Position numbers and translations under genes: made by a program. DNA of 8,202 nt from Desulfoprunum sp. (GTDB taxonomy: Bacteria > Desulfobacterota > Desulfobulbia > Desulfobulbales > Desulfocapsaceae). The stretch lies in contig JAUYSF010000336.1 in NCBI GenBank assembly GCA_030696435.1, forward strand, positions 1-8,202, written 5' to 3'. The notes under the pieces are model-generated. The model saw only the letters and a list, made by a program, of their open reading frames with translations, was not told the DNA's origin and made no database searches. Each line of letters opens with the position of its first letter. Positions within the stretch are counted from its first letter, which is position 1. Of this stretch, positions 5,782 to 8,202 are shown in pieces.

Positions 5782-5805
5782 ACCCCTTTTCATGACCCCT
5801 TTTCA
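5782..5805 (+). repeat. 11-bp direct repeat across the start codon of the 5792 gene
   Basis: ACCCCTTTTCA occurs at 5782-5792 and again at 5795-5805, so the ATG at 5792-5794 lies between and partly within the copies. It may be slippage, or a site that affects translation. No good Shine-Dalgarno sequence is present here; the nearest purine run, GAGGGCAGG, ends about 14 bases upstream of ATG. Confidence 0.45.
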
Positions 5806-6679
5806 CAACAAACTCTGGCAGCTGCTGGCCTTCAGCCGAATCCCCGGCAACGCCGTTTCTTTCTGGATCCGGAAGACCTTGCATTGGTCACGGGGCAACC
5901 CCACTCTCTACCAAGAGTCCAAAGACGACCTCTTCGCCTATCTGCACGAAGGCCGCAGCGAGGCAGATGAACGCTCTGCCCATCTCCGGGCTCGTTATCA
6001 ACTTGATCCACTCGCCCAACTTTCAACCGTGGCCGTGTATCGAAAAAATCTGTATCTGCTTGATACCCTGGAACACGCCACAGAAAGCCTCCAGTTCCCG
6101 TCTCTTGAAAACAATGTTGTAAAGGCCCTGGATGTAGGCTCCCAGAATTGGAATTACGTTTTTGCGCTCGAAAGATGGCTGCAATTCCACAACCGGGTAG
6201 AGGGAGGAAAGGTACGCCTCAAGGGAATCGAAGTGGACGGCCATGAAATCTATGCCGATTTCCATTCGCGTCAAGACTATGCCAAGGCCTACGTGGATCA
6301 AACCGGCAATCCAGAAGTACGTTACGAGATCGGTAATTTCTTAAAAAGCCGGGAGGCAGGATATGATGTCGTTTCCATCTTCTATCCTTTCGTCTTGCGC
6401 TACCAACTGCTGCTTTGGGGACTGCCGCTGCGATTCTTCTCGCCGCAAAACATCCTTACTCAGGCAGCCACTTTGACCAGGTCAGGCGGATGGCTCGTGG
6501 TCCTTTGCCATACCCTGCGCGAGCACGAATTGTTTCTGGAACTGGGCCGTTCAAGCGGAGCCTATGAACTCCTACGAGAAGGACAGGCATTGAGTAACCT
6601 TGTCGATTTCCATGGCAAAGTAAACGATCGCAGATTTTCAATTTGGAAAAAGAATGCGGAAGTTGTATTGAAAGGGTAG
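5792..6679 (+). CDS. Methyltransferase-fold protein of unknown substrate
   Basis: This 295-residue protein has the order of motifs seen in class I SAM-dependent methyltransferases, in diverged form. The motif I-like ALDVGSQNW spans residues 112-120; LKGIEVDGHEI with an acidic end to strand two spans 143-153; YEIGNF is at 178-183; YDVVSIFYPFV, the fourth strand, is at 191-201; and SGGWLVVLCHTLREHE is at 231-246. Motif I has Ser-Gln-Asn where most members have Gly-x-Gly, so SAM binding is likely but not certain. The first 100 residues are basic, aromatic and probably helical, with no known domain. An in-frame TAA at 5780-5782 leaves ATG 5792 as the only reasonable early start, yet its ribosome binding site is weak. 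It is bracketed by terminators, so it is probably transcribed alone. It shares no obvious similarity beyond the fold with the methyltransferase at 932. Confidence 0.6.
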   Translation: MTPFHNKLWQLLAFSRIPGNAVSFWIRKTLHWSRGNPTLYQESKDDLFAYLHEGRSEADERSAHLRARYQLDPLAQLSTVAVYRKNLYLLDTLEHATESLQFPSLENNVVKALDVGSQNWNYVFALERWLQFHNRVEGGKVRLKGIEVDGHEIYADFHSRQDYAKAYVDQTGNPEVRYEIGNFLKSREAGYDVVSIFYPFVLRYQLLLWGLPLRFFSPQNILTQAATLTRSGGWLVVLCHTLREHELFLELGRSSGAYELLREGQALSNLVDFHGKVNDRRFSIWKKNAEVVLKG

Positions 6680-6700
6680 CTTCGGAGTAGCGGATCTGGT

Positions 6701-6726
6701 GGCTCTTCGGTGGAAAGGGCCTTTTT
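6701..6726 (+). terminator. Intrinsic terminator after the 5792 gene
   Basis: GGCTCTT at 6701-6707 pairs with AAGGGCC at 6715-6721 (seven pairs including one T-G) around a 7-nt loop, followed directly by TTTTT at 6722-6726. It lies 22 bp after the stop codon and separates this gene from the signalling pair downstream. Confidence 0.7.
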
Positions 6727-6742
6727 AAGAACCCCAAAGAAA

Positions 6743-6763
6743 GTGATTTTTTATCACCTGTGA
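6743..6763 (+). promoter_or_regulatory. Overlapping dyads next to the 6776 ribosome binding site
   Basis: GTGAT (6743-6747) can pair with ATCAC (6753-6757) over a T5 loop. TCAC (6754-6757) can also pair with GTGA (6760-6763), forming TCACCTGTGA. The two pairings share one arm and are mutually exclusive. They sit immediately before AAGGAG, so they could influence translation or be a protein-binding site. The stems are short and the call is tentative. Confidence 0.25.
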
Positions 6764-6775
6764 AAGGAGCCTAAA

Positions 6776-7216
6776 ATGCATGGAGATTTAGTACTTAGAA
6801 AACAGGTTGAATTAGCGGCATTACAAAGCAGTGATTCCAAAACGCGGCGGTTGTTCATTCTGGCTGATGGAAAAAAGTCATTGGAACAGCTCTATCAGCT
6901 TTGTGGTTTTAACGAGGCTCAGGGGGCTTCCATAGTAGAAGCCTTGATGGGGGTGGGCGCTATCGGCGTAGTCGGTAATACGGCCCAAGATCCGGGACAA
7001 GGTGTCGTTATCTCCGACGATATTGTTAAAAAAATCGTCGGAGAGATGGCGAACTACGTCGGACCGATAGCAACAATTCTCGTGCAAAGAAACGCACGCT
7101 CGGGACAAGTTGTCACTCATGAGGAGCTCAATCAAATTTTTGTTACTCTTGCTGAGAATATCGAAGGAGATGAGGATAAGCAGCAGTTTTTAGCAAAAGT
7201 GAGCGGTATTATTTAG
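6776..7216 (+). CDS. Small probable signalling protein with a C-terminal helical domain
   Basis: This 146-residue soluble protein has no membrane segment. Residues 17-67 (SSDSKTRRLFILADGKKSLEQLYQLCGF...VEALMGVGAIGVV) read like a small winged-helix module of the type found in bacterial regulatory proteins. Residues 82-144, with VGPIATILVQRNARS followed by LNQIFVTLAENIEGDEDKQQFLAKV, resemble a short helical region found at the ends of some bacterial Ser/Thr kinases and nucleotide cyclases. That resemblance is from memory and not tested. No catalytic residues are seen, so an adaptor or regulatory role is inferred. AGGAG at 6765-6769, six bases before ATG, supports the start. A receptor gene follows 130 bp downstream on the same strand, consistent with one signalling unit. 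Confidence 0.7.
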   Translation: MHGDLVLRKQVELAALQSSDSKTRRLFILADGKKSLEQLYQLCGFNEAQGASIVEALMGVGAIGVVGNTAQDPGQGVVISDDIVKKIVGEMANYVGPIATILVQRNARSGQVVTHEELNQIFVTLAENIEGDEDKQQFLAKVSGII

Positions 7217-7346
7217 AATATATTCCCCAGAGGGAGAAAAGTTTGGCGCATAATGTACAGCACGCAACCGAGCCCCTCTGCCGTTTTACTTTAAAAGACC
7301 AACAGAAACCAAATTTTTCAAACAAATTAAAGAAAAGGATAATCAG

Positions 7347-8202
7347 ATGATATTCAATTTTTGGGAAAACCTGCCATTTAAAGTAAAAGCTCTTTCTTTG
7401 GTGATCGTGCTTGCATCGTTTACGGTGATTACCGGTATCAGATACCACCTGTTAATTGAAAGAATGCGTGATGTGAGCGTAACCCAAAGCACAAAGGCAA
7501 TGTTGACTGGCCATAAAAATGAGATAAAACATATAGTTGACATGATGGCAGTAACATTGGCATCCGCAGTGAAAGGAATCGACGATGAAAATCAGATCCA
7601 CACTATTTTTAAACAATTGATTCAAGATGCTCGCTATCTTCCGGACCGATCCGGCTATATGTTTATCTATAAAAAAGGAGGCACGGTATTTGTCCTGCCG
7701 ACACAGCCACAATTGGAAGGAAAAAATATTTCCGATCTCAAGGATGCGAATGGCAAATTGCTTATCAAGGAACTTGATGAAGTTGCTCAGGCTGGAGGCG
7801 GGTATGTTGACTACCTTTGGGAAAAACCTAATCAGGGAGTACAGCCGAAGCTTTCTTATGCCCGCATGATGCCGGGAGATCTCTATTGGATTGGTACCGG
7901 TATCTACATTGATGACATCGAGAAAGAAGAGAAAATGATCCTAACGAGTACAAACCAGCTTACTAATTCTTTTCTTAGGACCCTTTATATCGTGCTTGGT
8001 GCTGCAGCGCTATTTCTGGCCTTACCGCTCACCATATTAATGATCAGAAGCATATTGACACCGGTGCGTACTTTAACCGCTGCAGCAGACGAATTCAGTC
8101 GAGGCAGAATGGATATCGAAATTCCCTACACCGAAAGAAAAGACGAGATTGGCCAGCTGGCCATGGCCCTCAAACGACTCGGCATGAGCGTCAAGGTCGC
8201 AA
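7347..8202 (+). CDS. Cache-HAMP membrane receptor, N-terminal 285 residues (partial)
   Basis: The frame is open from ATG 7347 to the window edge. A first membrane helix (about residues 14-31) precedes a periplasmic part (about 32-210) with single-Cache signatures: SGYMFIYKKGGTVFVLP at 102-118, LEGKNISDLKD at 123-133, a GGGYVDYLW strand at 150-158, and LSYARMMPGDLYWIGTGIYIDDIE at 169-192. Such domains bind small ligands, often organic acids or amino acids. A second membrane helix (about 212-233) leads into a HAMP linker (about 230-283: LTPVRTLTAAADEFSRGRMDIEIP, then RKDEIGQLAMALKRLGMSVK). HAMP passes the signal to a cytoplasmic output such as a chemotaxis signalling, kinase or cyclase domain, which lies beyond the window; the protein may also end soon after HAMP. 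AAGGA at 7335-7339, seven bases before ATG, supports the start. Confidence 0.85.
   Translation, partial: MIFNFWENLPFKVKALSLVIVLASFTVITGIRYHLLIERMRDVSVTQSTKAMLTGHKNEIKHIVDMMAVTLASAVKGIDDENQIHTIFKQLIQDARYLPDRSGYMFIYKKGGTVFVLPTQPQLEGKNISDLKDANGKLLIKELDEVAQAGGGYVDYLWEKPNQGVQPKLSYARMMPGDLYWIGTGIYIDDIEKEEKMILTSTNQLTNSFLRTLYIVLGAAALFLALPLTILMIRSILTPVRTLTAAADEFSRGRMDIEIPYTERKDEIGQLAMALKRLGMSVKVA

Noticed and set aside
5600..5782. 60-codon open frame between the RTX terminator and the 5792 gene
   Set aside because: It begins inside the terminator tail without a ribosome binding site and spans the inverted repeat. Its product has no recognisable features.
7228..7280. Hairpin CAGAGGG/CCCTCTG after the 6776 gene
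   Set aside because: The seven-base arms are 39 nt apart and only CCGTTTTACTTT follows, so the evidence for a terminator is too weak.

Overview
The window looks like an accessory stretch of a Gram-negative chromosome. A zinc-ribbon/PilZ protein, a sigma-54-type promoter, a Cache-HAMP receptor and a type I-secreted RTX protein together suggest a deltaproteobacterium (Desulfobacterota, perhaps Desulfobulbales-like). This assignment is an inference with low to moderate confidence, because no rRNA or other phylogenetic marker is present. All supported genes lie on the + strand.

Left part (1-1900): the tail of an unidentified gene ends at 77. It is followed by a small zinc-ribbon/PilZ protein (261-683), a class I SAM-dependent methyltransferase (932-1672) and a decayed second copy of the 3' end of the pilZ gene (1711-1900). 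The methyltransferase therefore sits between an intact pilZ gene and a broken partial duplicate of it.

Mobile element (1901-3033): an IS630-family insertion sequence with recognisable 27-bp imperfect terminal inverted repeats is inserted at the stop codon of the pilZ remnant, flanked by TAA/TAA. Its transposase gene is broken by three frame changes, although the DDE signature residues survive. The element is probably dead.

Centre (3037-5601): a roughly 500-bp non-coding region carries two tandem dyads built on GGCC-ATATAT-GGCC, then an AT-rich segment, then a sequence matching the sigma-54 -24/-12 consensus. This is the classic layout of an enhancer-dependent promoter. It precedes a 661-aa cysteine-free protein with an N-terminal beta-strand-repeat region resembling S-layer or adhesin proteins, a C-terminal RTX calcium-binding region with three tandem repeat modules, and a type I secretion signal. 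A strong intrinsic terminator closes this unit. No type I secretion genes are in the window.

Right part (5602-8202): a 190-bp leader with a long inverted repeat precedes a methyltransferase-fold protein of unknown substrate (5792-6679) that has its own terminator. Next come a 146-aa probable signalling protein (6776-7216) and the first 285 codons of a membrane receptor with a Cache sensor and HAMP domain (7347 to the window edge). The last two have good ribosome binding sites and may form a signalling operon that continues beyond the window.

The most notable item is the enhancer-plus-sigma-54 control region driving an RTX/S-layer-like surface protein. No clearly new defence or mobile system is visible.
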